A stretch of 64,000 nt of DNA from Brevibacterium moorei (lineage in GTDB: Bacteria > Actinomycetota > Actinomycetes > Actinomycetales > Brevibacteriaceae), in the NCBI RefSeq assembly GCF_024580735.1, contig NZ_JANIJX010000014.1, positions 42,392 through 106,391 of the forward strand, written 5' to 3'. Shown here piece by piece: positions 45,077 to 54,796 of the stretch. The notes under the pieces were generated by a model. That model was not told the DNA's origin. It worked only from the letters and a program-made list of their open reading frames with translations, and made no database searches. Positions within the stretch are counted from its first letter, which is position 1. Each line of letters starts with the position of its first letter. The position numbers and the translations under genes were made by a program.

Positions 45077-48000
45077 TTACAGCTTCGCCAGCGCCTTGGC
45101 GATCCGCTGTTCGCTCACGGTATGGGCCGTGCCCAGGTGCGGGGCGAACAGGGACACCCGCAGTTCCTCCACGTCCCACAGCACGTCCTGCCAGGGTTCG
45201 GGCAGCAGATTCGACCGCGTCCGGATGCCGGCAGCGTGTTCGGCACCCAGGGTGTTGCGCGCCTTCTTCTCCACCTGCTCTGCAACCAGGGTGACTCGGT
45301 CCATCAGCTGCTTGTCACGGGTCGCCTGCTGTCCCAGGCGCTCGGCCCTGTGCGCCGCGGCCTGCAGATAGACGGGCAGGCGGTCGAGCCTGTCAGCGGC
45401 CGTTTCCACGAACACGCCCGGATGGACCAGCCGGCTCAGTTGATTGCCGATATCGGACAGGTTCGCCAGGATCGCCAGCGATTGCGAACCACTGACCAGT
45501 TTCGCGGCCTCATCGTGCAGTGTGTAGATCCGCACTGCTTGGGCCAGGGAACGCTCGACGGCGGCGACGATGCCCTCGTTGACGGTCCGGATCAGGGTGT
45601 GGAACTGCTCGGCCGTTCGCACCGGCACCCCCGCCAGCGGATCCTCGCTGCGGCTCCCCGCCGCCTGGCCTACCAGTCGGTACACCGCAGCGTACAGAGC
45701 GCCTGTCAGCGGATCGTTCGCCTTGTCCCGGTGCCCGCCGAGGAGCAGTTTGTCCTTATTGCTCAGCGTGCCGGACGCATAGTCCAGGGCATCGGACGAG
45801 CGCAGGGCGATGAGCCGGGCCAGCCCCCGCAGCTGATTGCGGTGTGCGTCGCCTGCGTGGGCGTAGGCGTGCAGGGACACGCTCGTGCCATCGTCGTGCA
45901 GTCCGGGCATGAGTACCCGTTTGCCCGCCTGTGCGCGCTCCGGGATGGTCCCGAAGACCCAGTCAACGGCATCGCGCACGGGCGTGAAGGCAATCGGCTG
46001 CGTGGTGGCCGCAGCGCCGGCAGCACGCTTGCCGCTTGTCACCGCGCCCTGCCGACCGGACTTCGGTGCCGCATTGCCCGTGGGCGCGGCACCCGCGGTG
46101 TCCTGATTCGCACGGCGCTCGTTCTCCTCGGCCAGCCGCGCGGAGAGCTCGACGACATCGGTACCCCGTGCCACGGTCCGTTTGCGCTTGCCGCGCCCGG
46201 TGGCGAACTCGAAGCCCATCCGCAGGTGCGCGGGCACCCGGGCCAGGTCGAAATCGGCCGGGGCGACCGTGATCGGCACCAGATCGTGCAACTCGCCACC
46301 ACCGGCGCGTGCGGTCAGTTCGGCGGCCAGCACCTCGGTCAGTTCTCCTTCGTAGGGCCGCAGACCGGGCAGGATCTGGGCGGCGACGTCCGGGGCGGGC
46401 ACGAAGTAGCGGCGTTTGGCCTTGGGCAGTGAGCGGATCAGCGCCGTGACGAGTTCGGCGCGCAACCCCGGCACCTGCCAGGAGAACACGCGGGGATCGA
46501 AGGCGCCGGCTGCCGATGCCGGGATCTCAACGGTCACGCCGTCGGCATTCGTGCCGGGATCGTATGCGTAGTGCAGCCGGGCGGTGGCGCCCGGCAGTGC
46601 CCATTCCAGCGGATAGTCGGCGGCCACATCGCCGGTGGTCGCCTCCTGGGCCAGGAGCTGCTCGACCCGCAGGTCCAGCAGGTGCTTGTCCGGCTCCTTC
46701 TTCCACCAGGCGTCGAAGTGGGCGCCGGAGACCACGGTAGCCGGCAGCCGGGCGTCGTAGAACTCGAAGAGCACGTCGTCGGCCGCCAGCATCCGGCGGT
46801 CGCGCACCCGGCTGGCGAGCTCCTCTGCCTCGGCGATGATCCTGGCGTTGTGTCGCAGGAAGCCGTGGCGGGCGTTCCAGTCGCCGGCGATGAGCGCCTC
46901 GCGGATGAAGATCTCCCGGCTGTAGGCCGGATCGATCCGGCCGTAGCCCACCTGTTTATCGCTGATCAGGGTGAGCCCGTAGAGACTCATCCGGTCGAAG
47001 GCCATGACCGAGGCATTGCGCTTGGACCAGTGCGGTTCCAGGTACTGGTGCTTGATCAGGTCCCCGGCCACGGCCACGACCCACTCGGGCTCGATCTGCG
47101 CGACCGTGCGTGCCCACAGGCGCGAGGTCTCCACAAGTTCCGCGGCCATCACCAGATCCGGATTGCGCTTGAACAGGGCGGATCCGGGGAAGATCGCGAA
47201 TTTCGTCCCGCGCACCCCGTTGTAGTCGCGCCCGTCGACCTGCTTCTGCCCGATCATGGACAGAAGCCCCGTCAGCAGGGCCTGGTGCAGGGCGACCTCC
47301 TGTGGCCCATAGCTCGACTTGGCGCCCTTGTCAGCCCGCCCGACCGCGTCTGCTCCCGCCGGGCCGGGGGCCACTGCCGCCCCCGAAGACAGGCGCCGGG
47401 CGTCGGGCCGGTCGATGTGGATACCGGCATTGCCCAACAGCGAGCGCAGCTGATGGACGAAGTCCTGCCATTCGCGGATCCGCACGAAGTGGAGGAATTC
47501 GGCCTTGCACATCTTGCGGAACTTCGAGGTCGACAGTTCATGACTCTGCTCGGTGATGTAGTCCCACAGGGCCAGCCAGCTCAAGAAGTCGCTACGCGGG
47601 CGGGTGAACCGCGCGTGCAGGCCCTTCGCCTTCTCGCGTTCCTCCTGGGGGCGTTCGCGCGGATCCTGAATGGACAGGGCCGCGACGATGACGGCGGCCT
47701 CCGCCCCACAACCCGCCTCGGCTCCGGCCAGCAGGATCCGGCCCATCCGCGGGTCGATCGGCAGGCGGGCCAGGGTGTGGCCCAGCTTGGTCAGCCGCAG
47801 TCGTGCGGTCCCGCCGGGGCCCTGGGCACCAGAGCCCCTCGCCGTGTGATCGCCGGTTTCCTCGCGCAGCGCACCCAGTTCGGTGAGCATGCCGATGCCC
47901 TCGCGCACCGCGCGGGAGTCCGGTTTGGTCAGGAACGGGAATCCCAGCACCTCAGCGGCAGAAGCCGCCAGGCCCAGAGAGCACATGGACAGCACGACGC

Positions 48001-49324
48001 TGGCCAGGTTGGTCCGCAGGATCTCCGGATCCGTGAACTCGGGACGGGTCGCGAAGTCCTCTTCGGAGTACAGGCGGATGCAGATGCCGTCGCTGGTGCG
48101 CCCCGAACGGCCCTTGCGCTGGTTCGCGCTCGCCCGGCTGATCCGCTCGATCGGCAGGCGCTGGACCTTGGTGCGCGGGGAGTAACGGGAGATCCGGGCG
48201 GTGCCGGCGTCGATGACGTATTTGATACCGGGGACCGTCAGGGATGTCTCCGCCACGTTCGTCGCCAGGACCAGCCGGGGGTTGGAGTGCCGGGCGAAGA
48301 CCCGCTGCTGGTCCGCGGTGGAGAGCCTGCCGAACAGCGGCACGACTTCCCACCGTGAGTCGACGCCGCGCAGCCGGGAGATGTGGGAACCCAGTGCGTC
48401 GGCGGTATCGCGGATCTCCCGCTCACCGGACAGGAACACCAGGATGTCGCCGGGGGCCTCGCCGCGCAGTTCATCGAAGGCCGCGAGAACGCCCTCGGTC
48501 TGGTCGGCCGGCACATCGGCCAGCGGGTCGTGGTCCGGGTCGGCTTCCGGATCGTGTGCCACGGCCTCGCGCGCGTCCTGCCCCACCGGGCGATAGCGGA
48601 CCTCGACCGGGTAGGTCCGGCCCGACACGCTGATCACAGGCGCCGGTTCCCCGGCGGGCGTGGCGAAATGGGTTGCGAAGGACTCCGGGTCGATCGTCGC
48701 CGAGGTGATGATGAGTTTGAGGTCTGGACGTTTGGGCAGCAGCCGGGCCAGGAAACCCAGCAGGAAGTCGATGTTGAGGCTGCGCTCGTGTGCCTCGTCG
48801 ATGATGATGACCTGGTAGTCGCGCAGGTACTTGTCGTGTTGGAGTTCGGCCAACAGGATGCCGTCGGTCATCACCTTGACGCGGGTGGCGTCGGTGACCT
48901 CCGCTGTGAAGCGGACCTGGTAGCCGATGCCCTTGCCCAGTTCCAGCTCGGTCTCCTCGGCCAGGCGGGCCGCCACCGCGCGCGCGGCGATGCGCCGGGG
49001 CTGAGTGTGGCCGATCAGCCCGTCGACGCCCAGTCCCAATTCCATACAGAGTTTGGGAATCTGCGTGGTCTTGCCCGAACCGGTCTCGCCTGCGATGACG
49101 ACCACCTGGTTGTCCCTGATCGCGGCGAGGAGTTCATCGTGGGCGGCGCTCACCGGAAGTTGTGCCGGGTACTCCAGGCGTGGGTGCACAGCGGCCCTGG
49201 CGGCGGCCCGGCGCTCCCGCACCTCCTTCGACCGGTGCGCGCTGCGCTGTTCAAGGCGGCCTCGGCGGGGCCGGTGGTGCTTGGTCTTGGGCTGCGCAGG
49301 GGGCTGGGGCGACTCGTCGTTCAT
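45077..49324 (-). CDS. hrpA: ATP-dependent RNA helicase HrpA
   Basis: 1415 residues, full length. Walker A GETGSGKT (79-86), DEAH at 176-179 (IIIDEAHERSLNIDF), motif III TSATID, motif V ATNVAETSLTVPG, motif VI QRKGRSGRTSDGIC. The helicase-associated and OB domains and the long HrpA-specific C-terminus follow. HrpA acts on mRNA processing and on stalled ribosomes in E. coli. GGAGGGG lies directly ahead of the ATG, and TAGACT on the same strand is 9 bases away, so the leader would be only a few bases long. Confidence 0.96.
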   Translation of the reverse strand: MNDESPQPPAQPKTKHHRPRRGRLEQRSAHRSKEVRERRAAARAAVHPRLEYPAQLPVSAAHDELLAAIRDNQVVVIAGETGSGKTTQIPKLCMELGLGVDGLIGHTQPRRIAARAVAARLAEETELELGKGIGYQVRFTAEVTDATRVKVMTDGILLAELQHDKYLRDYQVIIIDEAHERSLNIDFLLGFLARLLPKRPDLKLIITSATIDPESFATHFATPAGEPAPVISVSGRTYPVEVRYRPVGQDAREAVAHDPEADPDHDPLADVPADQTEGVLAAFDELRGEAPGDILVFLSGEREIRDTADALGSHISRLRGVDSRWEVVPLFGRLSTADQQRVFARHSNPRLVLATNVAETSLTVPGIKYVIDAGTARISRYSPRTKVQRLPIERISRASANQRKGRSGRTSDGICIRLYSEEDFATRPEFTDPEILRTNLASVVLSMCSLGLAASAAEVLGFPFLTKPDSRAVREGIGMLTELGALREETGDHTARGSGAQGPGGTARLRLTKLGHTLARLPIDPRMGRILLAGAEAGCGAEAAVIVAALSIQDPRERPQEEREKAKGLHARFTRPRSDFLSWLALWDYITEQSHELSTSKFRKMCKAEFLHFVRIREWQDFVHQLRSLLGNAGIHIDRPDARRLSSGAAVAPGPAGADAVGRADKGAKSSYGPQEVALHQALLTGLLSMIGQKQVDGRDYNGVRGTKFAIFPGSALFKRNPDLVMAAELVETSRLWARTVAQIEPEWVVAVAGDLIKHQYLEPHWSKRNASVMAFDRMSLYGLTLISDKQVGYGRIDPAYSREIFIREALIAGDWNARHGFLRHNARIIAEAEELASRVRDRRMLAADDVLFEFYDARLPATVVSGAHFDAWWKKEPDKHLLDLRVEQLLAQEATTGDVAADYPLEWALPGATARLHYAYDPGTNADGVTVEIPASAAGAFDPRVFSWQVPGLRAELVTALIRSLPKAKRRYFVPAPDVAAQILPGLRPYEGELTEVLAAELTARAGGGELHDLVPITVAPADFDLARVPAHLRMGFEFATGRGKRKRTVARGTDVVELSARLAEENERRANQDTAGAAPTGNAAPKSGRQGAVTSGKRAAGAAATTQPIAFTPVRDAVDWVFGTIPERAQAGKRVLMPGLHDDGTSVSLHAYAHAGDAHRNQLRGLARLIALRSSDALDYASGTLSNKDKLLLGGHRDKANDPLTGALYAAVYRLVGQAAGSRSEDPLAGVPVRTAEQFHTLIRTVNEGIVAAVERSLAQAVRIYTLHDEAAKLVSGSQSLAILANLSDIGNQLSRLVHPGVFVETAADRLDRLPVYLQAAAHRAERLGQQATRDKQLMDRVTLVAEQVEKKARNTLGAEHAAGIRTRSNLLPEPWQDVLWDVEELRVSLFAPHLGTAHTVSEQRIAKALAKL

Positions 49325-49456
49325 ATCCCCTCCAGTCTACCGGCGCGCTCCGCCACTCGGCTCGTCATCCGGCCGTAACACCTCGGTCGGTAGGGTTGTC
49401 TGGAAATCACACGAAGATCACATGCGATACGGCTGCGGCACGGGAGTGGAACGGAA

Positions 49457-50392
49457 TTGATTGGAGCATTAGAGGGCTTCGGCGTCATCGCCGTGATGAT
49501 CGCCGCCGGTTGGATCCTGGGACGGTCGGGAATCCTGGGCGACAGCGGGCAGAAGGTCTTGGCCTCCACCGTCTTCTACGTCGGCAATCCGGCCCTGCTC
49601 TACATGACCCTGGCCTCCACCCCGCTGGACATCGTGTTCAACCAGGCACTGCTGGCCACCGCCGGGTCCTCGATCATCCTGGCCATTGCGCTGTTCGTGT
49701 TCACCGTGTCCATCAGGAAGCGCGGGGTGGGCGAGGGCGTCGTCAGCGCCTGGGCCGTCAGCTACGTCAACATCGGCAATCTGGGCATCCCGATCGCCGC
49801 CTATGTGCTGGGCACCCTGCAGTACGTCGCCCCCGTCATGCTCTTCCAACTGGTCATCCTGGCGCCGGTGGGGATGGCGATTCTCGACGCGGCCAGAGCC
49901 AAACGGGTGGGGGCCACCGACCGGCGCTGGTGGACCCCGGTGCTGGCCGTCGCCCGCAATCCCATCCTGTGGGGCGCGGGTCTGGGCATCGTCGCCTCGG
50001 CCACCGGCTTCGCCCTGCCCCCGGTCCTCCACGATCCGATCGAGATGTTGGGCAATACCGCGGTCCCCCTGACCCTCATGGCCTTCGGCATCTCGCTCAA
50101 AGACGGCTGGGCGGGGCCCAAACCGGGCACTCGCACCCAGCTGAGCGTGATGACGGCTGCCAAGCTGATCGTCCAACCGGTGTTGGCCTGGCTGATCGGC
50201 GGACCCCTGCTGGGCATCGAGGGCAGGGATCTCCTGGCCATCGTCGTCACCTCGGCCCTGCCCACTGCCCAGAACGTCTACGTCTACGCCCTGCAGTACC
50301 GCCAATCGGAGACCCTGACCCGCGACATCGTGTTCATCACCACCGTGCTCAGCGTGCCCGTGATCATCGTCTGCGCGCTGCTCTTCGGCTGA
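49457..50392 (+). CDS. AEC-family auxin/malonate-type transporter
   Basis: 311 residues with about ten hydrophobic segments. WILGRSGILGDSGQKVL and FYVGNPALLYMTLAS at the start, then NIGNLGIPIAAYVLG and TSALPTAQNVYVYALQY near the end are typical of AEC permeases. They export or import organic anions; substrate not assignable. The start is a TTG at 49457; no ATG/GTG fits better. TAGGGT at 49391-49396 may be the -10, giving a leader of about 54 bases. Confidence 0.88.
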   Translation: MIGALEGFGVIAVMIAAGWILGRSGILGDSGQKVLASTVFYVGNPALLYMTLASTPLDIVFNQALLATAGSSIILAIALFVFTVSIRKRGVGEGVVSAWAVSYVNIGNLGIPIAAYVLGTLQYVAPVMLFQLVILAPVGMAILDAARAKRVGATDRRWWTPVLAVARNPILWGAGLGIVASATGFALPPVLHDPIEMLGNTAVPLTLMAFGISLKDGWAGPKPGTRTQLSVMTAAKLIVQPVLAWLIGGPLLGIEGRDLLAIVVTSALPTAQNVYVYALQYRQSETLTRDIVFITTVLSVPVIIVCALLFG

Positions 50393-50503
50393 GCCGCTGC
50401 CTCGACCCGCACTTCCCGAATCGTGCCACCAGGACGGCACGACTTCCCTCCTGGCCGCGTGTCATTGCCGACATTGTGTCCCACGAGCGGTGAGAATGGT
50501 CCC

Positions 50504-51679
50504 GTGGCTAGCAACGATTCCAAGAAATCCGACGACCTCGTGTCGCAGCGTATGAACTCGGGAGCTCACGACGAGCCCGAGTCGGCGCCCACCGGGGCCG
50601 CCGCCGACGCGCCCGCGAAGTCGGACTACTTCGACGACGAGGAGACGCAGGCCTTCCAGGCGTTCCCCGCCGAGCCCAAGCCGGCCAAGGCCGACATCCC
50701 CGCGGGTTTCAGCTCCGAGGAGTGGGGCCTGGTGTCCTCGCCGATCGATGCCGATGACGACCGGACCCAGGTGATCCCCACTCCGCAGATCAGACCGGCC
50801 ATGGGGGTCAAACGGGGTGCCGCCCGGACGGATGCGACCCCGGCACCCGCCGGCCCGGCCACGGGTGGGATGGCCGTCGTCGCAGGCCCCGCCACCGGTG
50901 GGCTGCCCGTCCAAGCCGCGGGACGGGTCGCGGAACCGGCTGCCGAGGCCGCGAGCCGGCAGCCTGGCACGGTCAAGCGCCACTATGGCTTCTTCGACGT
51001 GGTGGCCAGCGCCTGGCTGACGATCGCCACGCCGTTGGTCCTCCTGGCGCTGGCCGTGCGCGCGGTGGCCAGCGGCACATTCCTCAAATTCGAGTACTTC
51101 TACCGGCCCGGCTTCCCTGCCGATGCCTATGGATTCTCCTCGGACGACCGGTTGCACTATGCCAGCTACACCGTGGACTATCTGACGAACGTGGACGGTG
51201 CCCGCTATCTGCGCGACATCGTGCTCGCCGGCGGCATGCAGGCGTTCAAGGACGACGAGATCGCGCACATGGCCGACGTCAAAGCGCTCATCTCCCTGCT
51301 GTTCTTCCTGGGGATCGTCGGGGTCCTGGGCGGGATCATCGCCTGGCTGTACCTCTCCCGCAAGGGCGGCCCCGGCATGCGCATGGGCATCCGGTTCGGC
51401 TCGATCCTCACCCTGGCGATCGCCGTGCTGGTGGCGGTCGTCGCACTGACCGGCTTCAACCGTTTCTTCTCCGGTTTCCACCAGGTCTTCTTCTCCGCGG
51501 GAACCTGGCAGTTCTACATCGACGACACACTGATCAGATTGTTCCCGGAGACGTTCTGGGTCGACGGGGCGATCACCGCGGGCCTGATCCTGGTGCTGGG
51601 CTCGCTGGTTCTCCTGTGGTGCTCGCTGATCGGCTACAAGAAGCGCAGGGCCGACCGCCAGGAACTCAAGCAGCGCTAG
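50504..51679 (+). CDS. TIGR01906/DUF1461 family membrane protein
   Basis: 391 residues. A disordered, acidic and Pro/Ala-rich cytoplasmic part (about 1-160, with TQAFQAFPAEPKPAK and two ATGG(M/L) repeats) is followed by four hydrophobic segments. The family pattern is clear in FYRPGFPADAYGFSSDDRL, HMADVKALISLLFFLGIVGV and DDTLIRLFPETFWVDGAI. Function of the family is unknown. The GTG at 50504 has GAGAAT 6 bases upstream and no ribosome site. The 50393-50503 gap holds nothing else. Confidence 0.82.
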   Translation: MASNDSKKSDDLVSQRMNSGAHDEPESAPTGAAADAPAKSDYFDDEETQAFQAFPAEPKPAKADIPAGFSSEEWGLVSSPIDADDDRTQVIPTPQIRPAMGVKRGAARTDATPAPAGPATGGMAVVAGPATGGLPVQAAGRVAEPAAEAASRQPGTVKRHYGFFDVVASAWLTIATPLVLLALAVRAVASGTFLKFEYFYRPGFPADAYGFSSDDRLHYASYTVDYLTNVDGARYLRDIVLAGGMQAFKDDEIAHMADVKALISLLFFLGIVGVLGGIIAWLYLSRKGGPGMRMGIRFGSILTLAIAVLVAVVALTGFNRFFSGFHQVFFSAGTWQFYIDDTLIRLFPETFWVDGAITAGLILVLGSLVLLWCSLIGYKKRRADRQELKQR

Positions 51680-51701
51680 CGGCCGCCGAACCCGCGTACA
51701 C

Positions 51702-52604
51702 TCAGTCGCCCACCGACTCGATTCCGCGCATCACCAGCTTGGGATCGGGCGGGTAGACGATCGAGGTGTCCTTGCCCTCGTAGTCGAACTTGTTGAGGAA
51801 GTAGCGGATCGCATTGAGCCTGGCCCGCTTCTTGTCATTGGACTTGATGACGATCCACGGGGCGTCGTCGGTGTCCGTGCGCAGGAAGGTCTGTTCCTTC
51901 GCGTGGGTGTAATCGTCCCACCGACCCAAGGACTCCAGGTCCATCGGAGAGAGCTTCCACTGCCGGGCCGGGTCGATCTGGCGGATGGCGAAGCGGGTGC
52001 GCTGCTCGTGTTCGGTCACGGAGAACCAGAACTTGGTGACGTGGATGCCGGAGTCGATGAGCATCTTCTCGAACACAGGGGCCTGCTGCATGAAGGACTC
52101 GTATTCCTCGTCCGTGCAGAAGCCCATGACGCGTTCGACATTGGCCCGGTTGTACCAGGACCTGTCGAACATGACGATCTCACCGCTGGTCGGCAGGTGC
52201 TTGATATAGCGCTGGAAGTACCATTGCCCGCTTTCCTCCTCCGTGGGCTTGTTCAAGGCGACCACGCGGGCCGCGCGCGGGTTGAGGTGTTCGGTGAAGC
52301 GCTTGATCGTGCCTCCCTTGCCCGCGGCGTCGCGGCCCTCGAAGACGATGACGTGGCGTTCGCCGGCGTCCTGTGCCGAGTACTGCAGCTTGAGCAGTTC
52401 GATCTGGAGCTTGTACTTCTCCAGCTCATAGGTCTCCCTGTCGAGGCGTTCCTCGTATGGATAGCCCTCGTGCCAGGTCTCCACCGCAGCGCCGCCCGGA
52501 TCGATGAGTTCGGGATCGGCGGTGTGCCCGTTCTTGACCGTGTAGCCCTCGGTCCGCAGCTTGTCGATGTATTCGCGTAGATTCTCACGTGGCGGAGTGA
52601 ACAC
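51702..52604 (-). CDS. ppk2: Polyphosphate kinase 2
   Basis: 300 residues, one-domain PPK2. Walker A VFEGRDAAGKGGTIKRF (88-104), Walker B FDRSWYNRANVERVM, and lid-module Arg residues in HEQRTRFAIRQIDPARQWKL. It phosphorylates nucleoside diphosphates (or monophosphates) with polyphosphate. The GTG at 52604 has AAGAGG 6-7 bases upstream, which settles the start; a 445-residue frame reaching upstream is spurious. The 52605-52744 gap has a TATTAT hexamer on the minus strand that may be its -10. Confidence 0.94.
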   Translation of the reverse strand: MFTPPRENLREYIDKLRTEGYTVKNGHTADPELIDPGGAAVETWHEGYPYEERLDRETYELEKYKLQIELLKLQYSAQDAGERHVIVFEGRDAAGKGGTIKRFTEHLNPRAARVVALNKPTEEESGQWYFQRYIKHLPTSGEIVMFDRSWYNRANVERVMGFCTDEEYESFMQQAPVFEKMLIDSGIHVTKFWFSVTEHEQRTRFAIRQIDPARQWKLSPMDLESLGRWDDYTHAKEQTFLRTDTDDAPWIVIKSNDKKRARLNAIRYFLNKFDYEGKDTSIVYPPDPKLVMRGIESVGD

Positions 52605-52744
52605 CGTGCACCTCTTTCTCTTATCCCCAGAATAATAGGGACACAGGGTGAACGACAGATGGCCAATGGGTTCTGAGACGGTGCAGCGCGGCCGGTGAGA
52701 CGCCGGCTGAGACCGATGCCGGACCTCTGGCAGCGTCACCGGCG

Positions 52745-53227
52745 TCAGTCCTCCGGTGGCCGGGCACGGTGTCGCACCAGGACGAGGGCCGTCAGTGCAA
52801 CCACCACCACGGCGGCCCCGATGCACAGTGTGGCCACGGGCCACCGGGCATAGGCCGCGCCCACCGCCGCGAATCCGGCGATTCCGATCGTGGCGAAGAT
52901 CAGGGCCCAGCAGGCCCCGCCGATGGCCAGGGCCGGCAGGTAGCGGGCCAGGGGCATCCGGGCAGCACCCGCGGCCAGGTTCGCCATTGTCTGGAAGCCG
53001 ACGGTCAGGAAGCTGGCGGCGACCAGGGGTGCGCCCCACCTGCCCACCAGCGTTTCGGCGCGCCGGTACCTGTGCGAGGTGAAGACCCGTTGGATCCGGG
53101 GGAACCGGCCCGCGCCGGCCCTGGCCAGCCAGCCCAGCAGGTAGGTGGAGCCGGCGCGTACCAGGACGATGCCGAACAGGGCGGCCCAGGTCAGGACCAG
53201 GGGCGCTTCCCAGGTCAGTGGGTTCAT
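52745..53227 (-). CDS. DedA/VTT-family membrane protein
   Basis: 160 residues, shorter than full DedA proteins (about 200). The family core is present: LGWLARAGAGRFPRIQRVF, then APLVAASFLTVGFQTMANLA, which corresponds to the re-entrant region, and further hydrophobic helices. DedA proteins are linked to lipid-carrier scrambling. The first helix of the family seems reduced. It lies 61 bases past purF on the same strand. Confidence 0.75.
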   Translation of the reverse strand: MNPLTWEAPLVLTWAALFGIVLVRAGSTYLLGWLARAGAGRFPRIQRVFTSHRYRRAETLVGRWGAPLVAASFLTVGFQTMANLAAGAARMPLARYLPALAIGGACWALIFATIGIAGFAAVGAAYARWPVATLCIGAAVVVVALTALVLVRHRARPPED

Positions 53228-53288
53228 CGTCTGGTCCGCATCGAGCGCCCGGCCTCCTGCTCCGGGCGGATGCTCGGCGGCCGGAGTC

Positions 53289-54749
53289 TCAGGACAGCTG
53301 GTTGGCCTCCACCCATTCCAGGTACTCCTCGTTCACGTCTCCGGTGATGTAGTCGCCGGTGAAGCAGCTGGTCTCCAGCCGGGTCAGATCCGAGCCGTCG
53401 ATGATCCCGTCGACCATATCGTCCACGGTCTGATAGACGACCGCATCGGAGCCCAGGGCCTGAGAGATCTGTGGGATCGTGCGACCGGCGGCGATCAGCT
53501 CGGAACGGCTGGGCATGTTGATCCCATAGACGTGAGGATAGCGCACGGGCGGGGCGGCCGAGGTGAAGGTCACCTTGTTCGCACCCACCTGGCGGGTCAT
53601 CTCCACGATCTCCGTGCTGGTGGTGCCGCGCACGATCGAATCGTCGACGACCAACACGTTCTTGCCCTTGAATTCGCTGGCCAGGGCGTTGAGCTTCTGC
53701 CGGACGCTCTTCTTGCGCTGTTCCTGGCCGGGCATGATGAAGGTCCTGCCCACATAGCGGTTCTTGTAGTAACCCTCGCGGTACTCGACGCCCAGTTTCT
53801 TGGCGACCTCCATCGCCGCGGGACGCGCGGAGTCCGGGATCGGCATGATGACGTCGATGTCACCGGCGGGAACCTCGCGGGCGATCTGATCGGCCAGCTT
53901 CTCCCCCAGGCGCAGGCGGGATTCGTAGACGTTGATGCCGTTCATCACGGAGTCCGGCCGGGCCAGGTAGACGTACTCGAAGGAGCACGGGATGAGCACA
54001 GGGGATTCGTGGGTCTGGCGCAACTCAAGTGAGCCGTCGACACCGATGAACACGGCCTCGCCAGGGGCGATGTCGCGGACGATCTCGTATCCGGTGGCGG
54101 TCAGGGCGACGGATTCGCTGGCGACCATCCATTCGGTCTGCCCGCCGCCGACGGCCTCGCGCCGGCCCAGCACCAGGGGGCGGATGCCGAACGGATCGCG
54201 GAAGGCCAGCAGTCCATGGCCGGCGATCAGGGCGATGACGGCATAGGAGCCGCGCACCCGGCGGTGGGTGTTGGCCACGGCCTTGAACAGCTGGTCGTTG
54301 TCCAAACCTGCGCCGGAGACCTGCTGCTGCAGTTCGGAGCCCAGCACGTTGAGCAGCATCTCGGTATCGCTGCCGGTGTTGACGTGGCGCATGTCCCGCG
54401 TCGCCAGTTCGACTTCCAGCTCACGGGTGTTGGTCAGATTGCCGTTGTGCACCAGGACGATGCCGTAGGGCGCGTTGACGTAGAAGGGCTGGGCCTCGAG
54501 TTCATTGGCCGCTTCGCCCCGGGTGGCGTAGCGGACGTGGCCCAGGCCGACATTGCCCAGCAGCGAGCGCATGTCACGGGTGCGGAAGGCCTCTTTGACC
54601 TGCCCCTGTCCCTTGCGCATGTGCACATGGGGGCCGGACATCGTGGCAATGCCCGTCGAATCCTGTCCCCGGTGCTGGAGCAGACCCAGCGCATCGTAGA
54701 CCTGCTGATTGACACTGGTAGTCGAAACGATGCCGACGATTCCGCACAC
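53289..54749 (-). CDS. purF: Amidophosphoribosyltransferase
   Basis: 486 residues. The GTG at 54749 places the catalytic Cys at position 2 (VCGIVGIV), ready to act as N-terminal nucleophile once Met is removed. Glutaminase residues ATRGEAANELEAQPF and VHNGNLTNTRELE; PRPP loop VLVVDDSIVRGTTSTEIV. It makes phosphoribosylamine, the first step of purine synthesis. Another in-frame GTG at 54761 would give a 4-residue leader before the Cys; GTGGGG upstream of 54749 favours the shorter form. Confidence 0.95.
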   Translation of the reverse strand: MCGIVGIVSTTSVNQQVYDALGLLQHRGQDSTGIATMSGPHVHMRKGQGQVKEAFRTRDMRSLLGNVGLGHVRYATRGEAANELEAQPFYVNAPYGIVLVHNGNLTNTRELEVELATRDMRHVNTGSDTEMLLNVLGSELQQQVSGAGLDNDQLFKAVANTHRRVRGSYAVIALIAGHGLLAFRDPFGIRPLVLGRREAVGGGQTEWMVASESVALTATGYEIVRDIAPGEAVFIGVDGSLELRQTHESPVLIPCSFEYVYLARPDSVMNGINVYESRLRLGEKLADQIAREVPAGDIDVIMPIPDSARPAAMEVAKKLGVEYREGYYKNRYVGRTFIMPGQEQRKKSVRQKLNALASEFKGKNVLVVDDSIVRGTTSTEIVEMTRQVGANKVTFTSAAPPVRYPHVYGINMPSRSELIAAGRTIPQISQALGSDAVVYQTVDDMVDGIIDGSDLTRLETSCFTGDYITGDVNEEYLEWVEANQLS

Positions 54750-54781
54750 GGAGAGCCCCACTTGCTGGACAACGGATTACC

Positions 54782-54787
54782 TATAAA
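54782..54787 (+). promoter_or_regulatory. -10 hexamer upstream of MFS gene
   Basis: TATAAA, 9 bases before the GTG at 54797; no ribosome site between. Divergent from purF. Confidence 0.5.
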
Positions 54788-54796
54788 GATTAGCTG

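Noticed and set aside
46571..48358. 595-residue open frame antisense to hrpA
   Set aside because: Lies wholly inside hrpA; reverse-frame artefact of high GC.
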